Shown here in pieces: positions 25,541 through 32,962 of a stretch of 46,295 nucleotides of DNA. The notes below the pieces were generated by a model. That model had not been told where the DNA came from. It saw only the letters and a program-made list of their open reading frames with translations, and did not search any database. Position 1 is the stretch's first letter. Each line of letters opens with the position of its first letter. This DNA comes from Rhodospirillales bacterium (GTDB lineage Bacteria > Pseudomonadota > Alphaproteobacteria > Rhodospirillales > JAPHRK01), in contig JAPHRK010000048.1 in NCBI GenBank assembly GCA_026196105.1, positions 1 to 46,295 on the forward strand, read 5' to 3'. Both the position numbers and the translations under genes were made by a program.

Positions 25541-25595
25541 TCACCTCCCTCCAGACAACCACTCAACCAAATCTCTGCCGCCTCTAACTCTGGGT
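25541..25595 (-). promoter_or_regulatory. Shared leader repeat, copy B (before PAPS-reductase-like gene)
   Basis: On the - strand: AGAGTTAGAGGCGGCAGAG, ATTTGGTTGAGTGGTTGTC and TGGAGGGAGGTGAAGCC. It matches copy A over 17 consecutive bases and copy C in its downstream part. Confidence 0.7.
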
Positions 25596-25601
25596 GCCGA
25601 C

Positions 25602-25634
25602 GACTAGCGAATAGGTTGTCACTAGCTAGTGACT
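25602..25634 (-). repeat. Three inverted 11-bp units related to the parA array
   Basis: Read on the - strand from 25634: AGTCACTAGCT, AGTGACAACCT, ATTCGCTAGTC. The first two match the parA-array units AGTCACTGACT and AGTCGATACCT closely and keep the exact 11-bp step. A perfect palindrome TCACTAGCTAGTGA (25619-25632) lies within. The unit sits at the outer edge of the leading-type genes, 21 kb from the main array and in opposite orientation. Confidence 0.6.
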
Positions 25635-25738
25635 AGGAGTGCTGCAAATGTGTTTACTTCAGTTATAGATAAATGAAGTTCTTGGGAGGGACGGTTCAAC
25701 CGGTAACTTTCAGGGTAGTTGTCGCTTTTAGTTAAATA

Positions 25739-26455
25739 TTAAGCCGCCCTATTTTGTCGTTTTATCATCTTATCTTTTTGGGGGTTTAGGTAAACCTTTT
25801 TTATGGGTTCCCAGTTTCTGGTTTTGCCGCTCCATCGGTTTGGGTTCTTGGCTTTTGCCTTGGCATAAACCTGTTTGCGTTTGTTTAAAATGTCTGTGTC
25901 ATTTCCTTGATGACGTTGATTTGGGGTTACGAACTTTATGGCACTGTGCAGGTGTTCATTGTTATACCATTTAACAAAACCATCGACCCAGTTGCGGGCC
26001 TCTTTGATGTCATCAAAAGGTGTTTCCGGGAACTGAGGGCAGTATTTGAGCGTGCGAAAGATGGCTTCAGAATAAGGGTTGTCGTTACTCACTCCAGGGC
26101 GGCTAAAGGACGGGACCACCCCTAATTGCTCCAAGGTCGCCAGCATAGTTGCCCCTTTCATTGAGCTTCCGTTGTCTGAATGCAAGGTTGTTTCTCCCGG
26201 CTTCACGCCCTCATTCTGGCAAATATCAATCATCAGATCAGCCGCCAGGGCACTGGTTTCTTCCCCATAGATCTGCCAGCCAACAATCTTGCGACTGTAA
26301 ATATCAAGGACCAGATAAAGATAGAAAAACAGACCTCTAACTGTGGTTGGCAGATAGGTGATATCCCAACTGTAAACCTGGTTTTGAGCAGTCGCCACCA
26401 GAGCTCTTGGCTTTTTAATATGTCGCGTCGGGCTTGCCTTTTGGCGATGGGCCAA
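25739..26455 (-). pseudogene. IS3-family transposase (OrfB), 5'-truncated
   Basis: 238 codons remain. The DDE core is present: WDITYLP (first Asp), HSDNGSS (second Asp) and NPYSEAIFRTLKY (Glu). What is missing is the N-terminal part of OrfB and all of OrfA. The frame starts abruptly at the junction with the SpoIIE gene near 26440-26455, so the element was cut by deletion. No clear terminal inverted repeat was found at the left end. Without its 5' part it cannot be active. Confidence 0.85.
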
Positions 26456-27294
26456 TTGGTTGGTTGCTTGACATTACCGAACGCAAAGAGGCAGAACGCG
26501 ACCTATCCAATGCTTATGAAGTCATCACAGATTCCATTAATTACGCCAGCCGTATTCAGCGATCAATTCTTCCGTCTGATGATTTCCTCAAAGAGGATTT
26601 GCAAGATCATTTCGTTATTTGGCAGCCCCGAGACGTAGTTGGCGGTGACCTTTACTGGTATCGCCGTGTTGAGGGTGGTTTCATTATTTCGGTATGTGAC
26701 TGTACAGGGCACGGTGTTCCCGGCGCATTTTTAACGATGATTGCTAGTGGTGCTTTGGATCGCGCCCTTAGAGAGCATCCTAAGGGAGATCCCGCTGAGC
26801 TCCTCAAAACCATGAACCGCAGCGTTCAAATATCTCTGGGGCAGGACCAAGACGATGGGGAATCTGATGATGGGTTGGAATTGGGCATTTGTCGCATCAA
26901 TTATGACACAAACGAAATAACCTACGCAGGGGCCCGTTTCTCTTTGTTTAAAGTTTCTGACGAAGGGGAAATCAAGGAAACCAAGGGATATAAGTCAGGG
27001 ATTGGGTATTGCAAAGTCCCCATAGACCAAGCTTTTACAAACCACAGCCTCCAACCTACTGAGACGGATACTTATGTTATGGTTTCAGATGGTATTCTTG
27101 ATCAAATTGGAGGTCCAAAACGCAGAGGGTTTGGCAAAAAACGCTTCTTAAAGCTCTTAAGTTCCTCAGCTGGCAAACCCCTTGAGGATCAAAAACGTAT
27201 TATCCTGGATGAGTTTGAATCTTATCAGGGGGGTGAAAGTCGACGAGATGATATTTCGGCCCTTGGATTTAAAGTCAGAAAATTGGAGAGTTAA
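26434..27294 (+). pseudogene. SpoIIE/PP2C-type phosphatase, N-terminus lost at the IS junction
   Basis: About 280 codons. It opens in the last strand of a PAS-like domain (PIGWLLDITERKEAERDL), has a coiled linker, then the SpoIIE phosphatase domain: VVGGDLYWY, SVCDCTGHGVPGAF (metal-binding Asp/Gly pattern), YAGARFSL, VMVSDGILDQ and RRDDISALGF. It would dephosphorylate an anti-sigma-antagonist-type protein. The sensor part that should precede PAS is gone, replaced by transposase sequence on the opposite strand, so the annotated ATG at 26434 is probably not natural. The catalytic domain is intact and could still fold if expressed. Confidence 0.8.
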
Positions 27295-27429
27295 TTGGCC
27301 CAATATTATTTCCATTTGAGCTCATGAAAACAGATAAGGTATGCAGTGCTTAGCTTATGGTGGAATGAGTACTACGCCTCTTTCAAGTGATTGAGTCAAC
27401 AAAGTCTCCTGAGGGTCAACTTGAGACCA

Positions 27430-27463
27430 TTGAATAAGGGTGGAGCACTTCCGCTCCACCCCA
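27430..27463 (-). terminator. Terminator hairpin after the recombinase gene
   Basis: GGGTGGAGC/GCTCCACCC (27438-27446/27453-27461) with a 6-base loop lies six bases after the recombinase stop and is followed on the - strand by TTATT. The T-run is weak but the stem is strong. Confidence 0.55.
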
Positions 27464-27467
27464 AGAT

Positions 27468-28103
27468 TCAGATTTCAACTTGTTCGGCTATCGCCAAAGC
27501 ATCGTCAACTTCAACACCAAGATAACGGACGGTGCTTTCAATTTTTGAATGCCCAAGCAGTATTTGCACTGCACGAAGATTTCCGGTTCGTCGATAAATC
27601 AGCGTTGCTTTTGTCCGCCGAAGCGAATGGGTGCCAAAAAGCAAAGGGTCCAAACCTATCTTGGCAATCCATTGGGATAGTAAGCGAGCATATTGTCTTG
27701 TGGTGAGGAAGTGATCAGGGCCACCCCTCCCCCCAAATAGAAACTCACCTGGCCTCTTACCTGTGCTTCGAAGAAGGTTGTCGATAGCTTCACGCGTATT
27801 TTCAGTAATTTCGAATTTGACCGGCCTCCCTGTTTTCTTTTGCCGAACTGTTGAGCGGTCCAGTGCGTATCCATGAGGAGCAACATCCTCAACCCTAATA
27901 GAGACGACATCACATCCCCGGAGTTTGCTGTCCAACGCCAAATTAAAGAGTGCAAGGTCTCTAATACGGCCTTCTAATTGAAGATGAGTTCTTATTGCCC
28001 AAACATGTTTTGGTTGGAGTGGTGGTTTGGGACCAATGAACTTACCCTTATTCCAGGGTCTCTTCTGTGATTTTTCTATAACCGGTTTCTGTTGTTCCAA
28101 CAT
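27468..28103 (-). CDS. Small tyrosine recombinase/integrase
   Basis: 211 aa; ATG 28103 with GGAG about eight bases upstream. The catalytic set of the tyrosine recombinase family is visible: Arg62 (KLRGCDV), His159 and Arg162 (HSLRR), His185 (LLGHS) and the nucleophile Tyr194 (VRYLG). The N-terminal core-binding SAM-like domain is almost absent, so it belongs to the short recombinases found on mobile elements. It lies between the conjugative element and the chromosome-like genes and could have served either the element or another insertion. No att site was identified. Confidence 0.9.
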   Translation of the reverse strand: MLEQQKPVIEKSQKRPWNKGKFIGPKPPLQPKHVWAIRTHLQLEGRIRDLALFNLALDSKLRGCDVVSIRVEDVAPHGYALDRSTVRQKKTGRPVKFEITENTREAIDNLLRSTGKRPGEFLFGGRGGPDHFLTTRQYARLLSQWIAKIGLDPLLFGTHSLRRTKATLIYRRTGNLRAVQILLGHSKIESTVRYLGVEVDDALAIAEQVEI

Positions 28104-28392
28104 TCTCGTTCTCCTTGATTCGTTAAACACAAAGAGAAAGTAAGCAGTTGGAGCAGTCTGATAAGGTGTCCGGTACCAATGAACAGCAGAAGGTTTCACT
28201 TAAAGGATATTAATCTCGACTTCGCTTCGTGACCCAAAACGGACCTTGGCAAACTGTTATCGATCTATATACGCTGCCACTTTTTTCTCTAAACCAAAGT
28301 TCTATACGGTCCAAAACAGCACTTGGGTTGATTGTTGGAGTGTGAAAGGCGTGCTTCGTTGTCTGCATCAAATGTAATTTAGCAGGCCAATA

Positions 28393-29547
28393 ATGGACAC
28401 CAAGGCGCCCCAATCTTCCATCCATCAGAAAGCTCGTAGCTCGCCACAATCGGCTATGGTTTGGGACTTGCCGCTTCGGCTGTTCCACTGGTCTCTTGTT
28501 GTCGTTGTTTCCGTTGCCGGGATTACGGGGTTTCTATCCCCAGAATGGTGGTTGGATGTCCATGTTATTGCTGGTTACGCTCTCGGCATACTTCTGGCCT
28601 TTCGTGTTGTTTGGGGCGTGTTGGGCAGTCACTACAGTAAGTTTGGTAGTTTCCCTTTCTCAATTGGCAAAGTTTTTCACCACTTCGACACACTCATAAG
28701 CCGGACGCCCCATAAACATATAGGTCACAACCCTGTGGGTGCTTGGATGATAGTCATCCTTCTCCTGAATTTGGCGGTATTAGTCGTGACCGGGATAATA
28801 TCTCTGGGAGGGCAGGAGAATTTTGGCCCATTGGCGTCTTCCATAAGTTCTAAAATCGGTGCCGTTGCTACCAATCTTCACGAGATTGCCTCTTGGGGGC
28901 TTCTTGCTGCTGTCGCCATCCATTTGTCCGGCGTGTTTGTGGAAACCTTTGTATTTCGTCAACCCCTTGTGCTGGCGATGATTACCGGCACGAAAACAAT
29001 GTTGAAGCAGACACCCGCTGCTACTGACAACGGGCATGGAAAAAGAGGGATAGCCGTTTTTCTCACAACAGCCTTCCTGATTCTTGTCGGGGGTTTAATT
29101 TTTTCAAGCTTTCCTCCATCTGGGTGGAAGGAAGTTCGATTTCCAACAAACTATGCTTCAGAGTGTGGCGATTGCCATGATGCCTATCACCCAAGCTTGC
29201 GGACTAGAGAGACATGGCAATCCATCATGAGTGGATTGTCGGATCACTACGGAGAAGATGCTTCTTTAGATTCTGAAACAGAAAAGGAAATCACGGCTTT
29301 TTTGACCGAGAATTCTGCCGACCTGTTTGATACGGAAGTCGCCCATCGAGTTGGGAAAGTCTTAACGCCGTCATTTCGCATGACCGGTGTCCAGTACTGG
29401 AAAGAGCGTCACAAAGACATCAGCAAACCCACATTTCAACAAAAAAACATCGGTTCAAAAGTCAACTGCTCTGCCTGTCATAGCGATGCGGTGTCCGGTC
29501 GCTTTGATGACTACAAAATTCACATTCCAAATGGAGATAAAAAATGA
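28393..29547 (+). CDS. Cytochrome b561 fused to a C-terminal diheme cytochrome c (DHC) domain
   Basis: 384 aa. The N-terminal half is a four-helix cytochrome b (VWDLPLRLFHWS start, helices near 32-50, 60-78, 115-137 and 155-175, with His ligands in helices). A fifth hydrophobic segment near 220-238 anchors a C-terminal periplasmic domain with two c-type heme sites, CGDCH (258-262) and CSACH (359-363). This tail is homologous to the separate DHC gene two genes downstream. It should carry electrons from quinol to periplasmic DHC and SHP. The stop overlaps the next start (ATGA). Confidence 0.9.
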   Translation: MDTKAPQSSIHQKARSSPQSAMVWDLPLRLFHWSLVVVVSVAGITGFLSPEWWLDVHVIAGYALGILLAFRVVWGVLGSHYSKFGSFPFSIGKVFHHFDTLISRTPHKHIGHNPVGAWMIVILLLNLAVLVVTGIISLGGQENFGPLASSISSKIGAVATNLHEIASWGLLAAVAIHLSGVFVETFVFRQPLVLAMITGTKTMLKQTPAATDNGHGKRGIAVFLTTAFLILVGGLIFSSFPPSGWKEVRFPTNYASECGDCHDAYHPSLRTRETWQSIMSGLSDHYGEDASLDSETEKEITAFLTENSADLFDTEVAHRVGKVLTPSFRMTGVQYWKERHKDISKPTFQQKNIGSKVNCSACHSDAVSGRFDDYKIHIPNGDKK

Positions 29548-29984
29548 AGACCTCTTTTTTTAAACAATTTCAACTATTGAGCATCGCCATGGTGGTTACG
29601 GTGGGCGTTGCTCCAAATGCTGGAACAGCCGCAGAAATACCCGAGAAAATTATTGCGAACTATTTTTCGAGTGCCAAATCATCAGATGCCAGCATCGACT
29701 CCTTTTCCGCAGATCGAGGGCGTAAGCTTTTCCTATCCAACCCAGCAACCGGTAAACCGGACACCCCCTCCTGCACTTCCTGTCATTCCAACAGTCCAAT
29801 GAACCAAGGGCAAACTCGGGCGGGAAAAGACATTGCCCCAATGGCTTTATCCAAAACGCCTAACCGCTATGTCGATATAAAGAAGGTCGAAAAGTGGTTT
29901 CGCCGCAATTGTAAAAGCGTGTTGGGCCGTACCTGCACGCCTTTAGAAAAAGGCGACTTTCTAACATTCATGATCAGCCAATAA
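29544..29984 (+). CDS. SHP-type cytochrome c (DUF1924)
   Basis: 146 aa with a signal peptide (about 1-29, cleavage after GTAA) and one heme site CTSCH (77-81). The segment from DRGRKLFLSNP to the C-terminal RRNCKSVLGRTCTPLEKGDF matches DUF1924/SHP, the high-spin cytochrome first described in Rhodobacter sphaeroides with Asn as sixth ligand and the ability to bind oxygen or NO. The two Cys in the C-terminal segment would form the SHP disulfide. SHP, DHC and a cytochrome b are a known trio, exactly as here. Confidence 0.88.
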   Translation: MKTSFFKQFQLLSIAMVVTVGVAPNAGTAAEIPEKIIANYFSSAKSSDASIDSFSADRGRKLFLSNPATGKPDTPSCTSCHSNSPMNQGQTRAGKDIAPMALSKTPNRYVDIKKVEKWFRRNCKSVLGRTCTPLEKGDFLTFMISQ

Positions 29985-30006
29985 TATTTTTCAAAGGAGT
30001 TTACCA

Positions 30007-30492
30007 ATGTCCATTATTTCTCGAACCGCCTTCGCGGGAGCAGCCATCTCACTGTTAATCGGTGGGGTCGCCCATGCCAGTGGAGCAAGTAGTCGCTACA
30101 ACCCGGTCCAAGATCAAACAACGATCAACGAATGCGGAGCTTGTCATATGGTCTTCCACCCGCAAATGCTCCCCGCCAAATCTTGGGATAAGATCATGGA
30201 TGGGCTTGCCAACCATTTTGGCGAGGATGCTTCCTTAGATGAAAAAAATGTTATGCAATTGAAGAAGTACCATATGGAAAATGCTGCTGATTCCAAATGG
30301 TGGGGGGGTAAGTTTATGCGGGGTCTATCAAAATCTTCCGCACCATTGCGTATTACCGAAACCCCTTATTGGGTCCGAGAACATAATGAGGAAGTACCTG
30401 CTCGGGCATGGAAAGACCCCAAAGTAAAATCCAAGGCAAACTGTGTCGCTTGTCATAGCCGTGCCAATAAAGGTGACTATGACGATGACTAA
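30007..30492 (+). CDS. Diheme cytochrome c (DHC)
   Basis: 161 aa, secreted: signal peptide about 1-24 (cleavage near AHA-SG). Heme sites are CGACH (43-47) and CVACH (146-150); ACHMVFHPQMLPAKSW, GEDASLD and TPYWVREHNE are DHC-family blocks that also occur in the fused domain encoded at 28393. AAGGAG lies about six bases upstream of ATG 30007. It is thought to be the electron donor of SHP; the physiological role of the trio is not settled. It ends in an acidic DYDDD tail. Confidence 0.9.
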   Translation: MSIISRTAFAGAAISLLIGGVAHASGASSRYNPVQDQTTINECGACHMVFHPQMLPAKSWDKIMDGLANHFGEDASLDEKNVMQLKKYHMENAADSKWWGGKFMRGLSKSSAPLRITETPYWVREHNEEVPARAWKDPKVKSKANCVACHSRANKGDYDDD

Positions 30493-30506
30493 AAAAGCCA
30501 GCCCAC

Positions 30507-30544
30507 TTGTGTTGGAGTTGCAGATAACTACAATTCCAACACAA
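30507..30544. promoter_or_regulatory. Long hairpin between DHC and the LuxR-type gene
   Basis: TTGTGTTGGAGTTG (30507-30520) is almost exactly complementary to CAATTCCAACACAA (30531-30544), 13 of 14 pairs, with a 10-base loop. No T-run follows, so it is more likely an mRNA-stabilising stem, an attenuator or an operator for the regulator encoded just after it. Confidence 0.5.
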
Positions 30545-30560
30545 CAAAGCATAATGGGGG

Positions 30561-31067
30561 ATGAATTTGAAAAACAGACGTTCGTTTGAGGTGAAGTCCC
30601 TCGTTGTATCTTTCGTCGTCATCGCGATTTGCGAAGTTTTTTTCCTTATGGATGTGGCAGCCGACTTCTTTTACATCGACATTGCTATCGCTTGGATCGA
30701 TCACAGTGCAATCGAACTAGTTTCGACCTTCACGCTCGCTTTTGCCTTATTTGCCATTGGGTATCAGATAAAATGCCTCCTAAAAGAGCATCGTGAGGCA
30801 CAGGCATCTGTTCAAGTCGCCAAAGGTGAACTTCTTGCGGTGATCTACGCAAAATTCGATGAATGGCATCTGTCACCATCAGAACGTGAGATCGCTCTAC
30901 TTTTGATGAAAGGGCTGACAATCCAAGAAATTGCAGATGTGCGGTCCACTCAACAGGGTACTGTGAAAAGCCAAAGTAGTGCTATCTATCAAAAGGCAGA
31001 GGTTAAAAGCCGCAATGAACTTGTCGCCTATTTTGTTGAGGACTTACTTGGCGACAATTTTCGTTAA
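30561..31067 (+). CDS. Membrane-anchored LuxR-type transcriptional regulator
   Basis: 168 aa. Two hydrophobic helices (about 12-34 and 50-72) are followed by a coiled segment and a C-terminal GerE/LuxR helix-turn-helix (HLSPSEREIALLLMKGLT, then QGTVKSQSSAIYQKA). It has no receiver domain. The arrangement, two TM segments plus a cytoplasmic LuxR domain, is that of one-component membrane regulators. The gene lies 68 bp after DHC and is separated by the hairpin 30507-30544, so it likely controls the cytochrome operon in response to a membrane or redox signal; the signal is unknown. Confidence 0.8.
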   Translation: MNLKNRRSFEVKSLVVSFVVIAICEVFFLMDVAADFFYIDIAIAWIDHSAIELVSTFTLAFALFAIGYQIKCLLKEHREAQASVQVAKGELLAVIYAKFDEWHLSPSEREIALLLMKGLTIQEIADVRSTQQGTVKSQSSAIYQKAEVKSRNELVAYFVEDLLGDNFR

Positions 31068-31077
31068 GTCCGCAATT

Positions 31078-31200
31078 GGCTAATTGCTGCTGTGAAGCCT
31101 GACCTCCATTCGCGTCCGGAGTCGAGGGTAGTGCTGACTTCGAGAGCTTTCTTACCGCTTTTGCACGGACTCCGGACCACCATGGTAGCCTGTGGCCAAG
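31078..31200. repeat. Dispersed ~120-bp repeat, copy 1
   Basis: It shares with 35124-35239 the ordered blocks AAGCCTGACC/AAGGTTGACC, GACTTCGAGAGCTTTCTTAC and CGGACTCCGGACCACC at about 80% identity. GTCCGGAGTC (31114-31123) and GACTCCGGAC (31168-31177) form a perfect 10-bp inverted repeat with a loop of about 44 bases. It lies just after the LuxR-type gene. No coding potential was recognised; it could be a miniature mobile element or a structured RNA. Confidence 0.6.
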
Positions 31201-31268
31201 CTCACTATTAACCCAATTCGGAAAAACAGCGCTATTAAAGTCCACGATCTTAGTTCATTGAGAACTGG

Positions 31269-31610
31269 TCACCCCCAGTCTAGCCTGCTTACTGGCTGCT
31301 CTTGCACAATGTTAGGTGCAATTTTTTCATGAGAATCAATTATGTATGGCTGCCCCAACTCATCTTCCAGAATGATCCCCGGCGGCATTTCTGAGTTGAT
31401 CAGGAATAGAAAATTTCGAAAAACTATTGGGGGGCACAGAATAATTTCAGCGCGTAAATCAGGGCCATCGCATTGGAATGAAACCATTGAGCGGTCTATT
31501 CCCAAAAGTTCAATTCTTTCACCGCGTTTAAGGTCAAATTCAGTTATCACGCCAATTTCTATAACCTCTGAATGACCTTCAGAACTAGACGCTCGAACAA
31601 AAACACTCAT
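31269..31610 (-). CDS. Hypothetical protein, strand-rich
   Basis: 113 aa; AGGAG seven bases before ATG 31610. The sequence alternates short beta-type segments (VIEIGVITEFDLKRGERIELLGI, SMVSFQCDGPDL) with a hydrophobic middle (IVFRNFLFLI) and no cysteine or metal motif. It has no signal peptide. I do not recognise it, and it reads opposite to its neighbours in a lower-GC pocket. Confidence 0.55.
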   Translation of the reverse strand: MSVFVRASSSEGHSEVIEIGVITEFDLKRGERIELLGIDRSMVSFQCDGPDLRAEIILCPPIVFRNFLFLINSEMPPGIILEDELGQPYIIDSHEKIAPNIVQEQPVSRLDWG

Positions 31611-31704
31611 TTCCCACTCCTACGTATTTTTTTACGATCAAGATGGGTATGTATGTCAGGTTATGTTAGAGACCGATATCGGGTCTATTTCCTAGGGTGA
31701 AGAT

Positions 31705-31851
31705 ATGATAAGCACTTTGCCATTGGATGTTGGTGACACCAAAAAATACATCAAAAAACTGAAAAAGCGCTTGGAAACCCATCAAGCATTTTTACATGGC
31801 GATTTCAGTGATCTAGTGAACGCACCTCCATGTTTGGACCTCCATGAATGA
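31705..31851 (+). CDS. Small 48-aa basic protein
   Basis: ATG 31705 has AGGGTGAAG just upstream. The product begins ISTLPLDVGDTKKYIKKLKK, a lysine-rich helix, and ends LVNAPPCLDLHE. It overlaps the next frame by eight bases (ATGAATGA at 31844), a coupling arrangement. It may be a real small gene or the remnant head of a lost operon; no family is recognised. Confidence 0.35.
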   Translation: MISTLPLDVGDTKKYIKKLKKRLETHQAFLHGDFSDLVNAPPCLDLHE

Positions 31852-32059
31852 TAAAATCTCGATTGTTTTTTCGGGCGACCTTGCCCCCAACACCAAGCGC
31901 CGTTCCATTTGCCGATGCCCCCGAAGGCAATCTTCCATCATTGCCGGGTCAACAAAACCCTCTGGAAAAGACCAGGGGACTCCGACCTTTAAGCCGCACT
32001 TAAGGTTGGGGGAGCAACTTGCAGGTCCGCGCGAAACCATGCGCATCACAAAAAGCTAA
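31844..32059 (+). pseudogene. Possible remnant of a CapA-like or other metallophosphatase-fold gene
   Basis: The frame opens with NDKISIVFSGDLAPN, like the first strand and GDxxP loop of CapA/PgsA-type phosphoesterase proteins, then turns at once into Arg/Pro-rich sequence with no domain. It stops 12 bp before the next gene. This looks like the first 15 codons of a lost gene, or is chance. Confidence 0.25.
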
Positions 32060-32071
32060 AGGAACTACTAT

Positions 32072-32563
32072 ATGTTTAGCAAAAAAAACCTTGTTTCTTC
32101 CGTGCTGGCAATCGGACTTGTTGTTGGTTCATCCGGCGTGGCCTATGCCGCCTCGGATGAACATTCCCATGACGGGCACGGCTCGGGCGATGTTGAACTG
32201 ACGCTCAATGCGGGCAAAAAATGGCCAGGCGACGACAGCTTACGCAAAGCAATGGGAGAAATTCGAACTGTCATGGCTTCTCGCCTGATCGAAATCCATG
32301 AAAACCGTCTTCCCGCCAAGGAGTACAAAATCTTGGCGCAGTCCGTTCAAGGTCAAATCGATTATATGGTCGAGAACTGCAAGCTACCTGTTGCCGAAGA
32401 TGAGCAACTGCACATCGTCCTCAACCCTATCATCGAAGGAATCGAGGCAATGGAGGAAGGTGCCAATCCCCGGAGCGGCGCAGTGAAAATCGTTAAAGCT
32501 CACAATGCTTATGGTAAGTACTTCAACCACCCAGGATGGAAACCGCTCGGCAAAAATCATTAG
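32072..32563 (+). CDS. Periplasmic His-rich helical protein of unknown function
   Basis: 163 aa; signal peptide 1-26 (AYA cleavage), then a His/Asp/Gly-rich linker (EHSHDGHGSGD) that could bind metal. The rest (LRKAMGEIRTVMASRL, YKILAQSVQGQIDYMVENCKL, DEQLHIVLNPIIEGIEAM) is predicted as a four-helix bundle like cytochrome c', but there is no CXXCH, so no covalent heme. It ends HNAYGKYFNHPGW, a block seen in secreted proteins near redox or nitrogen-oxide genes, as far as I recall. A strong terminator follows at once; AAAGGA is upstream of the ATG. Confidence 0.7.
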   Translation: MFSKKNLVSSVLAIGLVVGSSGVAYAASDEHSHDGHGSGDVELTLNAGKKWPGDDSLRKAMGEIRTVMASRLIEIHENRLPAKEYKILAQSVQGQIDYMVENCKLPVAEDEQLHIVLNPIIEGIEAMEEGANPRSGAVKIVKAHNAYGKYFNHPGWKPLGKNH

Positions 32564-32578
32564 ATCCCACAACTGGAA

Positions 32579-32620
32579 ACTCGGGCTGCCATCGAAACCG
32601 AGCAGCCCGAGTATTTTTTT
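32579..32620 (+). terminator. Rho-independent terminator after the periplasmic protein gene
   Basis: An 11-bp perfect stem ACTCGGGCTGC/GCAGCCCGAGT (32579-32589/32602-32612) is followed by ATTTTTTT. It starts 15 bp after the stop. From here to 32962 (about 340 bp) no convincing gene was found. Confidence 0.9.
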
Positions 32621-32962
32621 CAAGAGTCCGTTGACAATTAGCTCACCGCTGTGGTCTGGACAAATCATCCTCTGGTTAGGAGTAATGTGGAAGAACATGT
32701 TTGACATATTCGACGACAAGCACGCAGCCAGTGGGCGATTATGCCAGGTCCCTTGTGGAATGGAGTATTTTTTTGGCAGGAGTAGTTTGCGGGAAGGCTA
32801 TGGACCCCACCACATAACGTTCCCTGCTCCTAGCCCCGGCTAAAAATCTCTCTCGCCACAGCGGTGTGCTAATCGTCAGCAGACCCAAGTATTTACCCGG
32901 TATTAAAGCTTAACTCGACGCTGAGAAATGTGCTTAAATCGGACAAACATTGGAAAAAACGC

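Noticed and set aside
28210-28488. 92-aa leftward ORF before the cytochrome operon
   Set aside because: Overlaps the b561 gene start in antisense, with no motif and no ribosome site.
32686-32840. Small ORF of about 50 aa (FDIFDDKHAASG...)
   Set aside because: Ribosome-site spacing is poor and the product looks like random composition; no support.
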